A stretch of DNA of 64,000 nucleotides from Alnus glutinosa. Its lineage: Eukaryota > Streptophyta > Magnoliopsida > Fagales > Betulaceae. Positions within the stretch are counted from its first letter, which is position 1; each line of letters starts with the position of its first letter. The position numbers were made by a program, and so were the translations under genes. The notes below the pieces were generated by a model. The model was not told where the DNA came from. It did not search any database and worked only from the letters and a program-made list of their open reading frames with translations. Location of the stretch: the NCBI RefSeq assembly GCF_958979055.1, contig NC_084898.1:2738001-2802000 (forward strand), written 5' to 3'. This document shows, piece by piece, positions 10,906 through 21,885 of this stretch.

Positions 10906-13143
10906 AGCCCTTTAAATTAATACGTGCTCGAAAAAAGGAGAAAAAAAAAAAAAAAAAAAAAAAGTCATTCAAACTTTGAGTTGGGTGAGGTCATTGGGTT
11001 TCTTGGGATTGTTTGGCTAACTTTTTTGTCTTTTTTATTATTATTTTTTATTTTGTTTATATCATTTTTGTAGTACATACACATTTAAGATGTATTTTTT
11101 GGGATTGTGCCACACGTGGCATTTGTGTTTAAACTATTTTATTTTGTAACGATACAATGCAATCCTTTAACAAGATAAGTGTCTTTTGTTAGCTTTGATT
11201 GTGTTATGTATATTGCGAGATGTTATTGGAAAAAAGAAAAAGTATTACGTTACGAAACTATTGTCTCAGATGTGATATTGAGATATATTTACATTACGTA
11301 CAGGTTTAGCCAAATTAATTTGACTATGATTGTGTAAGGTTTTATAGTTTCGGCATAAGGCGCGTGCAAATTATATTATATTGTATTGGTGCGGCATGGT
11401 GGGTCGTTACATATTCTACATGGTCTCCAGCCGATTAAACTACCTTTTGGAGACAATATTATTTGCTTTCATTTTAACGTTTAGACAGCTAAAATAACAT
11501 TTGACTAACTGCTGTAAAAATTTATGTCATTGTCCACGTGAGATTTGTCTACGGGCAGAAAAAACGGATCAGGATCCCTCTAATTTTTTAAACATTTGAG
11601 ATTTTTAAATTGTTAAATTCTAGCCATGTTTTACATCTAACAGTTCATAATATGCCAACTGTATACATGAAATAAATGCTAAAATATTTATTGATACCAT
11701 TTTTTGTTCATAGCATTTATTTCATTTGGATAATTGACACATTAAAATATAAAATTTTAAATTTAACAATTTAAAAATCTCAAATATTTATGAAATTTGA
11801 AGTGATTCTAAAAAAAAAAAAAAAAAAAAAAAATCAGACTCTCTAACGTTAACGTTTCTCTCGTCGCCGTGCACAACTCCACAAGCTCTTGTTTCTTGGG
11901 TCATGTGGGGGCACTTGAAACAAAACGTCAAAGATTCTTATTATATCTATCTTCTTCTTCTATTTTGAGCAAACAAAATTCTAAAATTGGCTTTTCTCAG
12001 GATCAAGATCGGACAACAATTTTGAACCACAAGGCTAAGAACATGCCACGTAAATTTCTTATTAATTTTTAATTTTTAAACCAAAATTTAACCACTTTCT
12101 TTCTTTTTATTTTCTTTAGGCCGTCTCTAAACATCAAAACACCAAAAAAAATACTACACTAAAAATGTGACATATTATCAAGATAACCAGAAAGAATTTT
12201 TCTCTCAAAATGTTTTTTTTTTTTTTTAGAGACTTTCTTCTTTATAAAACTAAAATACTGTTTTTGACTTAAAGCTTTTTTATAATATAAAAAGCAAAAA
12301 TCTGATAAAAATATACTAAATTTTCAACGGTAACATATCACATTCTTAATAAGTACAATTTTTCAAGCGTTTCGATACTACAAACTGCCTCAATTTCATA
12401 ATATCCATCTTCTTCTTCATAATTTCTCTCTTTACCCCTTCTTGTTAGACCTGAAACTCTGATGGGAAATCTTTCTGAACTTTGGAGATTTTTTTTATTA
12501 TTATTATTTTTTTATCAAATCGTTATAAAAAAAAAGTTGCAAAAGAGTGGGGGAGAAAGGCAATTAAAAAGAAAGAAAGTGGTTAAATTTTGGTTTAAAA
12601 ATTGAAAGAAAGTGGTTAAATTTTGATCTTTTTCTCAATACTACAAAAGTGTGATTAAAAAAAATAAAATAAAATTGTGATCGACATGATTTAAAGTAGG
12701 AAGAAATAATTTAACAAAAAAAAATAGAAAGAAGTTTGTTATTTTTATATGAAAAAGTGAAGAAAAAAAAATTGTTTTATAGTTTTTTTTATTTGAATAG
12801 TAATAAAAAATAATTAATGTAATATAAAAAGTGAAAAAAAAAAATTAAAATGTTTTGAAGTTAATTTTTTTTTTTTTTTTTTGAGAAGTGAAAAGCAAAA
12901 AAAAAAAGGGAATAAAGTTATTTCTACATGTTTTACCTTAAAATTAAATAAATCGAATTAAAATTAACCTATATAATTTTATACTCTAATACTATTCGAA
13001 CCCAACCGACGAAAATGAATTAGAACATTTTGTTTTTGTTTAAGTGTTATTCTATGAAGTTTTTATTCATTTAAAAAAAATGACTAATTATGAAAGAATT
13101 TCCGAGAATTAAGAATAGAGATGGAGTAATAATATATACTAAC

Positions 13144-14034
13144 CCGGAGTAGATGTAATATCGTAGTTTTGTCCATCTCCTCACTTTTTTCTTCACTGAT
13201 TCTAAGAAGGATGTCCAAGAAATCACTGTCCGTGATAGAGCCGGAGACTTTCCTCAACTGCAACCGTTGGTTGATCATTCCGTCAAAGAGGCCCTTAATC
13301 ATTCTATCGTGACCTGCCATGCGCCGCCTTATGCCTTGAGGGTCGACCTTCTTCAGCACAGGAAAAAAATCTGCCAAGTTGGGATTCGCCGCCTCTTTCA
13401 TGACATTCCAGATGAGCTCCTTCAACGCTCCGGCCTTGTCAGAATCCTTTCCGGCTAAATCCACTGAAAAAATGGTGTTTGATAAAAGATTAAGCGTAGT
13501 CTTGAAAACTGCTTTCCCAATATCTACTGCCTCACCGGTTAGACCGCACTGATGAGTTTCAGCGAGGAGCTTTTGGACTTTCTTGTGCCGGATATCTTCG
13601 TTAGCGTCGAGTATTCTGTTGGCGAATAGCTCCCCACTGCATATTTTCCGAAGGTTCCTCCACCGAGTGGAAATAGGTATCCATGGCAAGCTGTACTCCT
13701 CGCTGTTGTAGACTCGGATTGCGTCCGGGATGGTTCGGTCGGCCAAGAGCCGGTCATGTGTTTGGAGGACTTCTTTGGCTATGTCTGCCGAAGAGATTAC
13801 TATTGTTGTTACTTTTCCTAGTTTTAGGATCATTATGGGGCCATGAGCTTTGGCAAGCTTGGATAAGGACTTGTGGGGTTTTTCACCGAGTTCTAAGAGG
13901 TTTCCGATGACCGGAAAAGGTTTTGGACCAGGTGGAAGCTTGCTGTGAGTTGCTTTGCTTCTGGGAATCATATGGAAGGTTTTGATCAAGATCCAGATGA
14001 GGCAAAGCCATAGTATACAGCTCAAGAAATCCAT
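13144..14034 (-). CDS. CYP76-family cytochrome P450, exon 1 only (copy B)
   Basis: The 297-codon exon starts MDFLSCILWLCLIWILIKTF (membrane anchor), continues with KLPPGPKPFPVIGNLLELG, and ends at HLLR before a GTTAGT donor (13143). It is the N-terminal 60% of a P450: anchor, proline hinge, and helices A to about H, with PISTRWRNLRKIC (C-helix WxxxR) present. The heme loop, ExxR and I-helix belong to exon 2, and I found none of them between here and copy A on this strand. The frame has no stop codons. A small in-frame 5' extension before the ATG is probably UTR. As it stands it cannot make a heme-binding enzyme unless exon 2 is supplied from far downstream (for example by splicing to copy A's exon 2, at 8015). 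Confidence 0.8.
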
Positions 14035-14689
14035 CTTATTTTCCCTGTGACCCTCTGAAGAGATTACTTTTATACCAAACAAACGAAGAACAAAAAACAG
14101 AAAAGGACTTGCAGAGACATGACGGGCAACTTGAGGGGAAAGAGGGATTAGGATACAATAAATAAATAAATAAAAATTATTTCAAATAATGTTTTTCACT
14201 TTAGAAGAGCCGGTTTTTTTTTACTAAATTGAATAATAATTTTTACTCAAAATTTTTATACAATGTAAAGTTTAAGAATTTAATAAAAATATTTTTAATT
14301 TTCATCGTTAACAATTACATTTTTAATATGTAACACTTTTTGATGCAAGAAACGACATAATTAATTCATATAATTCTCATTTTTAATATGTACCACTTTT
14401 AAAAAAATTATAAGAAATTCTAATCTGGGAAATAATGCTTTCTTGTATTTTTATTGGCAAGTGATGCAACAAAAAAAAAAAAGGAAGAACAGGGCAAGTA
14501 GCTCGGATGTGTGGTCCAATTTGTTCTATAATTTCAACCAAAACAAAAAATTCAGTTAGAAATTCAATTTTTTTTTTTTTTCTTTTAGAAAGAGGTGAAA
14601 CTAAATTTGAACCGTGCGAAAAACTACACATTTATACTGTAAGTTTTTTTTAGACAACCTAAGTTCAATCCGTTTTAGAGATTAGATAG

Positions 14690-14900
14690 GTTTGTTTAAT
14701 TTTTTTTTTTTTAACAATATAGTAACATTTTTATAACTCAATAAAAAATATAAATCAAATTGCTCTAACAAAATAATATGACAGATGCATTCAAGAATTT
14801 CTTCCATACAAACTTGATTTTGAAACTGTTTAACAGCAGCTTGAGCTAAGACATAGGCCACCTTATTAGCGATTCTAAGACCTTCTCATCAATTCTTACG
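14690..14900 (-). mobile_element. LINE 3' end remnant (unit 1)
   Basis: Minus-strand frames read RIANKVAYVLAQAAVKQF, matching the ANKAAHxLAQAA end of LINE RNase H-like domains, followed by a T-run on the plus strand (14700-14712) that would be the poly(A) tail. It is truncated at about 14890 compared with the unit 2 copy. Confidence 0.55.
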
Positions 14901-15069
14901 TACCAGAACCAACTCTTTTATTTGGTTAAGGGTCCTGTCCCCCAATCACTACTCTTTATTTGGACTTTCTGCCAACCGACTAAAGATATATCTAGATGTT
15001 TCGGAATAGAAATGAGAATTGAGGAGTCCCCCCCCCCCCTATTATTGTGATGGGACTTACCATTATTTC

Positions 15070-15290
15070 ATCTTTTTTTCTTTTTCTTTTTCTTTTTCTC
15101 TTTCCCAAAAGTAACGTCACTTAAAAAAAAAAAAAAAAAGGATGTTAAGTTACCTCATTTTTATTAAGAGTGGGCTTTCAACTTTTTTTCTTTTTCTTTT
15201 TCTCTTTCCCAAAAGTAACGTCACTTAAAAAAATAAACGATGTTAAGTTACCTCATTTTTATTAAGAGTGGGCTTGAATTTACGGTTTTA
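15070..15290. repeat. Tandem duplication, period about 104 bp
   Basis: The block ctctttcccaaaagtaacg ... aagttacctcatttttatta occurs at 15098 and again at 15202. The equivalent place in unit 2 (about 27690-27775) has one copy, so this doubling is specific to unit 1 or was lost from unit 2. A run of about ten C lies just before it (15030-15039). Confidence 0.75.
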
Positions 15291-15776
15291 AAAATAACGA
15301 TTTTAAAATGTATGATTTAAAAAAATAATTTTTAAAAATACAGTTTAACTTTTAAAATTACAAATTAATCTTTAAAATTTTACGTTTCAAAAAAGCACCC
15401 TCTTATACATGCGATTTGAAACATCATATTTTTTGCATTTTTAAATCACAATTTTTAAAAACACAGTTCTCAAACGATTTATGTTCTGGTTAAAATCTCA
15501 TTTATTGTTTACAAAATCGCAATCATAAACGCATCATAAACATTGTCAAATAGATATGTTAGTGTCGTTTCTCTAAAATGATGCTAAAAAAATGACTGGT
15601 TTTTTAGAAGTGGAGAGAGGAGGAGAAAGGAGAGAGAAGGGAAAAAAATGATTAAAAAAAAAATCATTTAAGGTGTTACAATAAATTTGCTAAATAAAAT
15701 TTTTAAAACTTTTTGTTTTAAAGAATTTGCTAAAGGAATAAAGCGGCTCATAATAATTATAGAAAGGGTTTGCTTT

Positions 15777-16230
15777 AGGGCTATAAATAAATTAGTCCGT
15801 TCGACACCTTACTCAATACCTGCTCGATTTACCTTGATCCGAACTCGAGCTTGATATTGTAGAAACTCGCTCGTTACTGTAAAAACCCGTTCGTTACTGT
15901 AGAAACTCGCTCGATTAGTAAGTGATACATACTCGACTCGCTCGACAAAATTCAATAAGGGCTCACGAACTCAAATCGTTTAAAGCTCAACCGAATCGCT
16001 CGCCTGACTCGTTAGCACGTTCATATCTCTTGTATGTGTGTATGAGTGTGTATATATTAATATATTACTAAAAATGAGTTATATAAATTTAAACATATAT
16101 ATTGGTAATTAAGTAATATATGTTATATATCTTACTTAACATTTATATGTGTGTATAATTAACATACCAACTAGTTATTTCATAAACTTACATATTATCT
16201 AATTAAGTAATATATGCTAACAAAATGTAA
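15777..16230. mobile_element. hAT-like element, left part only (unit 1)
   Basis: The stretch starting gggctataaataaattag and running through gatccgaactcgagcttgat matches the left end of the 5571-6525 element, including the CTCG-rich subterminal zone and an AT-rich follow-on. The right end is not found nearby. The same truncated form is in unit 2 at 28312. Confidence 0.6.
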
Positions 16231-16349
16231 TTAACTACTCTAAGGACATCTCTCAATAAATATGGAGACCCATGCGCAGAGTCAGCTCGTCAAATTTAAA
16301 GGTTGGCAATGGCCTTCACCAAAAACAAAGCTCAAGAAATTAATTCTTC

Positions 16350-16800
16350 TCATAGTATTTTTTTTTTTTTTAAAAAAAAAATTATAAAAAAAGGATTATA
16401 AGAAAAAACACAAAGGAAAAAGGTGGGTTTCCCAATAATAAGACCCGAATAAAAAAGACAATATAAATAAGAGAACAAACAATAAGCAATGGATTCAAAA
16501 AAAATCTAAGCCTCTTGTGTAGTTTACAAAGATAAAATGACTCGGTTAGGAACCCCAAGCAATAAAGGCAATAACCATCACTAAACGATTGTTGCAAGGA
16601 AACTATTGCCAAGCATTGAACAGATCCAACAACAAGAAACCCAAACAACACAAACAAAGCAGCAAAAAAAAAAATAGAAAAAACTCGGAACAGTACACCG
16701 ACAAAAGGCAAGACCGAGGAAGGTGGTGATGGCCGTTACGTGGAGAGGTGGACGTCGGGATGAAACGGGAATCAAAATGGTTAGCATGTTTTGAGCTTGC
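16350..16800 (-). mobile_element. Unidentified dispersed repeat with A-rich tail (unit 1)
   Basis: This block begins at a T/A-rich run (16359-16381) and is present again in unit 2 (28865-29300). Both copies carry a similar minus-strand hydrophobic frame (LFGFLVVGSVQ, CLYCLG), which I treat as the chance translation of a repeat, perhaps a LINE 3' tail, not as a gene. Confidence 0.35.
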
Positions 16801-16859
16801 TCTAAAATTGAGATTTCTATAATTGGAATGAGTTGTGTGACGTCAAATAACTACCTTTT

Positions 16860-17095
16860 GCTCTTATTTCTTTGAGTTTATAATACAAAATGCTAAATTT
16901 ATAGAGCTTACAGATGAAATATAATTCTAATAAGATCTCTAATTTAGGGTGATTCAATATCAATAAATCTCTAAATTCAAGGTAATATATTTTTTATCAA
17001 ATGCAATACAATTCTCATCATTCTCTTCACTTCAGGGTAATTCAAAAATACTTTAACACTCCTCAAACTTAATGTTTAAAGATTCTGAAAGCTTG
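16860..17095. repeat. LTR-like segment also found 3' of both CYP76 two-exon copies
   Basis: The phrase agatgaaatataat(t/c)ctaataag followed by gtgatt(c/t)aatatca and acaattctcatca matches 7090-7270 and 18940-19110, directly downstream of CYP76 copies A and C. It resembles a Copia-type LTR tail, and here it is followed by aacactcctcaaacttaatg, which looks like a polypurine-side junction. Alternatively it is the 3' flank of a lost third CYP76 copy. Confidence 0.45.
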
Positions 17096-18242
17096 AGTTT
17101 GTAATTAGTTTTTCTTCTTCTGAAGATGAAAACAATCGACGATGATCGATGTCGATGACTAAAGGGGTTGGCGACGATGATTGAAGATGCACCTTAAATT
17201 TTAATTGGCTAACTATGAGCAAAAATCAAAGCCAACTATATAAGGACTAAAAAGGGCATGAATTTTAAACAATACTATAAATGCCAAAAAAGTGATAGGC
17301 CAACTATAAACTGAAATGACAGTTAACTATGGGTTAAAATGAGCTTGAATTTGAAATAATATCACAAAAGTCATGCTCAAGTCTTTAAACAATATTACAA
17401 AAGCCGAAAGAATTGGCCAACTATAAGCCAAAGTAATAGCAACTATATATGGCCCAAATGGGCAACTTGGCTTTTTTTTTGTTTTTGTTTTTTTAAACAA
17501 AACAAAAAGGAACTTCAACTTTGGTTTCTGAACCATCATCACACCCATCACGAACAACTACAGATCAGATATCTCTCTCTTTTCTTTTCTTTTAATAAAA
17601 TCAAAAGAAAATCAAGAACAAAACAAAGGGTTTTCGATTTGTTTTATCTCCAAATGAGACACAGATTGCGTGGGTCGGAGTAAAGCTTATCTCCAACTCA
17701 CGCACACCACTTGTTTGACAAAACACAAACTAAAAAGAAATAAAGAAAAACAAAACGAAGAAAAGCAAAAACAGGTTATACCGTGGAGTGAGATATATAT
17801 ATTTTTTGTTTTATTTTCTAGTCAAATTCAAGTATGCAAGGAGATTTGAAAACTATCAAGGAAAAGACAATAAAACAGAATAACAAAGGTATTTACAGGA
17901 CATTGGATCGGTTAGTCTATAGCTCTAAGAGCACTCCCAGCAGATTCTCAATTATTTTCCTTATATTTAGGAAACAAAACTACATTTTACTTTCCTATAA
18001 AAAACCACCCCACAAAAGATTCTCTTAATTTTTCACATATCAATTAAATACTATTTTTTTATCTTATTTTATTATTTTTTCTCTTTCTTATTTTATTTCT
18101 TTATTCATTTTTCTTTTCTTTTTCTTTTTCTTTTTTTTTTCTCTCTTCCTCTCTCTTGACTTCTCCAGAACCTTCTCCAAATCCCTCCTCTCTCGCCTCC
18201 GCCTCCGCCTCCCTCACCCTCCACCGCCACCTCTCCACGGCC

Positions 18243-18393
18243 TCCTCTCTCGCCTCAGCTCTCCCTCCTCAAGTCCGAGCAAAACCCCCACACCATCCTC
18301 GACATTTGACGCGCCGTGTCCCTCAACCCTGACAACCACCTCGACCGAATCGCCTTCTTCGTTGCCGTTTCCCAGCTCTCCGGCTCCATGTTG
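18243..18393 (+). pseudogene. Captured fragment resembling PPR336-type pentatricopeptide protein
   Basis: The plus-strand frame reads LSLLKSEQNPHTILDI, a TGA, then RAVSLNPDNHLDRIAF and FVAVSQLSGSM. From memory of the family, short mitoribosomal PPR proteins of the PPR336 type start a repeat with LLKSEKDP...ILEICRAASLTPD...DRIAFSAAV, so the stop replaces a conserved Cys. Only about 50 residues are present. The similarity is by eye. Confidence 0.5.
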
Positions 18394-18560
18394 GCCTTGA
18401 CGGAAACCCCATCTCCGTTGTTACATACGCTGATTGTGTTGGCCTCGGCGTCGATGACAACCTTGAGGGATTTCATGGAGGGGTCGCGTTGCTTGTTGTT
18501 GATGGCATTGACAAGGATCTTGTCGAAGATCTTGTAGAGGACGAGGACGAAGATCTTGTA
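18392..18560 (-). pseudogene. Captured fragment of DNA topoisomerase II ATPase domain
   Basis: The minus-strand frame reads LYKIFDKILVNAINNKQRDP, then SMKSLKVVIDAEANTISV and CNNGDGVSV. Eukaryotic TOP2 has LYKIFDEILVNAADNKQRDP and ISVxNNGDGxPV in its GHKL ATPase site, so both the N-box and the NNGDG loop are recognisable. The catalytic Glu of the N-box is replaced by Lys, and the match stops after GDGVSV. It is a gene piece of about 55 codons inside the 901-bp element, not a functional gene. Confidence 0.75.
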
Positions 18561-19258
18561 TTTTTGTGTTTAGCCGTGAATGGATTTTCGGTGGGATCCT
18601 TCGGTTGAGACGATGGAGGACGGTCCTGGACGGAGCAAGGAAGAAGGAGAGAGGGGAGACGAGAGAGAAGCATGAATTTTTGTTATTAAAATAATCTGTT
18701 GGGAAGCACTGACCAACCAAAAAATGTAAATTTAGGGTATTTGTTGTGGGTCAGTTTTTGGAGTTTTTGATGAAATTTTTCTTAAATATAGGGAAGGGAA
18801 CTAATATAGAGAGTCTGTTGAGAGTGCACTAATACTATATAAGATAATATATTTAGAAACATAAAGCAGAATAATAAATAAATAGGCACTACGTCCATCA
18901 GATGAAGCCCAAAGGCCAATATTTGTTCAAATTTCTTTGAGTTTACAATACAAAAGGTTCTATTTGTAGAGCTAACAGATGAAATATAATCCTAATAAGA
19001 TCTCTTAATTTATGGTGATTCAATATCATTAAATCCCTAAATTTAAGGTAATATAAACTTTATTAAATACAATATAGTTCCCATCAAATTCATAACTTAA
19101 GGGTTATTCAAATATTCTCTACCAATGATAAGTTCCTTGCTATCATCAACGTGACAAGCTATATATGTTTATTTGCTTCCAACAAAATTATATATTGCAT
19201 GTAGTACAAAGACATCAAGTAAAATGGCACCAGAGTAATTAAAATTCTTCCACCTATT

Positions 19259-20819
19259 TTAGAGTGGAATAGGGACAACTCTTAGAGGATGAGCAAGCTG
19301 CAAAGTTAAGGCAAACTTATCTTCCATGTTCATATCCTCACATTTAACCCCTTCTTCAAGCTTCCAATCAAACTTGTGGATAAGCGAACCTAACATCAAG
19401 TGCAACATTCGCATTGCCAATGGCAAACCAGGACATATTCTTCTTCCACCACCAAACGGTATAAGCTCAAAGTTCCTGCCTTTAAAATCAATTTCAGACC
19501 CCAAGAACCTCTCCGGCATAAATGAATTTGCTTTCTCCCATGAGCTCGGGTCTCGGCCTATAGCCCATGCATTCACTAGCACTTGTGCACCCTTTGGGAT
19601 AATATAGCCGTTGATTTCCACGTCTGCTTCTGCTTTTCTGGGCAGTAGCAAAGGAGCTACTGGGTGCAATCTGAATGTTTCTTTCACTACTGCTTGTAAG
19701 TAAGGTAACCGAGCAATATCCGACTCCACCATTGGGTTGCCTTTGCCAATTACTTGCTCCAGCTCTGTTTTTGCTTTTGACAATGTCTCTGGGTTGTGGA
19801 GTAGCTCTGCCATAGCCCATTCCAGTGTGGCTGAGGTTGTATCAGTCCCCGCAACAAATAGGTCCTAATATAACAAGAAGATATTGTTAGAATAAAAAAT
19901 TCCTGATTATGAAACAAATCAAAGAAGAATAGAGCAGTAATAATAGCGACCACAAACAAATAAATGTTTTGTCTTAGATTTGTCCATCAACTCGGTGTTT
20001 TCTTTGGTGATGTTAAGAAGGGAATCTAACATATCACTGTTTGACGTCATAGAACCCGACACTTTTCTCTGCATTAACCGTTGGCTAATCATGCGATCAA
20101 AGAGGTGCATAAGCTTTCCAAAGTAAACTGTCATGCGCCGCCTTACGCCCTGGGGTTCGAACTTCTTAATCACGGGAAAATAATCTGCCAAGTTGGGCTT
20201 CCCTGCCTCTTTCATGACATTCCATACGATCTCCTTGAACTCTCGAGTTGTGTCAGAATTCGAGTCGGTCAAATCCACTGAAAAAATGGCGTTTGATAAC
20301 AGATTAAGTGTAGTCTTAAAAGCCGCCCTGCCAATATCTACAGCCTCACCTGTTACGCTGCTTTGATGAGTTTCCGCGATGAGCTCTTGCACTTTCTTGC
20401 GCCGGATATCTTGGTTGGCGTCAAGTGTTTTGCTGGCAAACAGTTGGCCGTTGCATATTTTGCTGGCAAGCCGAACACGTCTTGTTTGTGGGCTCGAAGA
20501 GCGTCAGGGATGGTTCGGTTGCACAGGAGTTGGTCGTGTATTTGGAGGACTTGTTTGGCAGTGTCTGCTGAAGAAATGATTATTGTGGTTACTCAGGCCT
20601 AGTTTTAGGCACATTATGGGGCCATGAGCCTTGGCAAGCTTGGTTAAGGACTTGTGGGGTTTGTCACCGAGATCTAGGAGATTTCTGATGACCGGAAAAG
20701 GTTTTGGATCAGGTGGAAGCTTTCTGGGATTCGCTTTGCTTCTTGGAATCATATAGAAGGTGTGGATGAAGATCCAGGTGATGCAAAGAAATATTATGCA
20801 GCTCAAGCTAGAAATCCAT
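19259..20819 (-). pseudogene. CYP76-family cytochrome P450 (copy C), multiply disrupted exon 1
   Basis: Copy C is the unit 2 counterpart of copy A. Exon 2 (19864-19259) is fully open, with DLFVAGTDTTS, KETFRLHP, FMPERF and FGGGRRICPG. Exon 1 ends at 19958 before GTTTGT. Exon 1 has three lesions absent from copy A: four extra bases just after ATG GAT TTC make an immediate TAG; one extra base at about 20595 shifts the frame after KLG; and a 34-bp deletion at 20463/20464 removes the segment around WIPVSTQWRNLRK. The insertion and deletion together are a multiple of three, so the frame is restored afterwards. The Trp codon that is TGA in copy A is TGG here. The C-helix Trp/Arg region is lost, so it is non-functional even if translated from a later start. 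Confidence 0.88.
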
Positions 20820-21049
20820 CTTTCCCTAAGAACTCCGATCGCAGGGAGGAAATTAAATAACAAAGCAAAGAGAAATTAAACCAAGACTAGTACTGCTCTA
20901 GTTCAGCAAGAACGTGCGCTTCACTTCAACACGGAATCATGATCTTAATTTCCCTGAGATTTATTTTGTTTCTTTCGATATATTCCATGTGATCTAATCA
21001 TGTAAAGCCACATGTAGGATTCGTGGAGAATCCAAAATAATGTGGAAAC

Positions 21050-21650
21050 GCGTAATCTTACAACAGAACGAACAGATAGCAGCTTGGCAGGCACAGGCCC
21101 GTGGAATAGTCAAAGTAAACTGGGATTATTGTACGAGATTGTGATAGTTTTGTCGAGAAATGATAAAATTACAAATTTGCACAACTATCTCATAATCTTA
21201 AGGCACATTGGGTGGGACTCACATGTAAGTGAATCTCATTCCATGTGTCTTGGTTGTGAAATAGTTGTGCAATATTGGTTGTGCATGAATATTGGCTGCT
21301 CGCAGTATCACACATCATCTCGCAGCTGACCCTACAACAGCTGAGGCATGAACGGCATTTCAAGCAGTAATTTTTAGTAAAGAGATAGATTTTTTTGACA
21401 TCTGTCTAGAAGGAGATCGATGATTTACAAATTGTTAGAGACTGTATGACAAAATTGCCCAATACGAGCAGATACAAACATCTATTGGAGAGTATAAAAT
21501 TTGGCATGCAATTTTTTAGGATAGCAAACTTTGTCCACGTTAAACGAGAAGCCAATTCGGCAACTCATGGCTTAGTACGAGAGGTTGTCACTCATATTAT
21601 AGACACAATCTGGATGGAAGAAATTTCATCTGAATCTATGATATTGTAAA
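21050..21650 (+). mobile_element. LINE-type RNase H-like domain remnant (unit 2)
   Basis: Counterpart of 9145-9625. The tail reads FGMQFFRIANFVHVKREANS then ATHGLVREVVTHIIDTIW. A small MITE interrupts it at about 21155-21295, absent from unit 1. Confidence 0.65.
21155..21295. mobile_element. Small MITE inside the LINE remnant
   Basis: Inverted arms: aaatttgcacaactatctca on the left and gaaatagttgtgcaatattg on the right, about 140 bp overall. Unit 1 reads straight through the corresponding place (near 9285), so the insertion postdates the duplication. It shares its acaac/gttgtg ends with 10765-10905 and 23345-23495. Confidence 0.65.
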
Positions 21651-21711
21651 TAGGAAACTTGTTGTCCCTATATTTTGATCCTAGCTTTTGCTGTGACTTT
21701 TTTAAGAGAAA

Positions 21712-21885
21712 TGCTTGATTGTACACTCTTATCCCACTCCTATCCCACCCTTGTCTACGTGGACCAATAATATTGTTAAAAAAATAAGGTCCTACTATAC
21801 TCTCTCTATTATCTCTCACATTATTGGTCCAAGTACACAAGGGTGGGATAGGAGTGGGATGAGAGTGTACAACCAAGCATTACTC
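21712..21885. mobile_element. Palindromic MITE of about 170 bp
   Basis: Long inverted arms: atgcttgattgtacactctt and atcccactcctatcccaccc on the left, answered by gggtgggataggagtgggat and agagtgtacaaccaagcat on the right. No coding capacity. Not present in unit 1. Confidence 0.8.

Larger units (their letters stand above)
6690..16840. repeat. Tandem segmental duplication, unit 1
   Basis: Unit 1 corresponds in order to unit 2 (about 17630-29335). Shared landmarks, unit 1 / unit 2, are: ctccaactcacgcac (6740/17692), CYP76 exon 2 (7410/19259), CYP76 exon 1 (8995/20819), a LINE RNase H-like remnant (9150/21050), the agctcttgtttcttg block (11881/23561), CYP76 exon-1-only copy (14034/25756), a LINE tail (14690/26630), a hAT-like left end (15777/28312), and the closing ttgagatttctataattgga (16808/29307). 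The units differ by insertions and small indels. The boundaries given are approximate to within a few hundred bases. Confidence 0.8.
17929..18829. mobile_element. 901-bp PIF/Harbinger-like element carrying PPR and topoisomerase II fragments
   Basis: The ends are inverted: GAGCACTCCCAGCAG on the left and GTGCACTCTCAACAG read from the right. TAA flanks both ends (17926-17928 and 18830-18832), the usual PIF/Harbinger target site. Unit 1 lacks the insertion at the same place (near 6990), giving a natural empty site and showing that the element arrived after the duplication. GC-rich internal sequence (about 18150-18660) differs sharply from its AT-rich ends and contains parts of two host genes in opposite orientation, listed separately. 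The element encodes no transposase. Confidence 0.8.

Noticed and set aside
14035..14082. In-frame N-terminal extension of CYP76 copy B (and of D, upstream of 25756)
   Set aside because: P450s of this family start at the MDFLSC anchor; the extra residues are not hydrophobic and are most simply 5' UTR.
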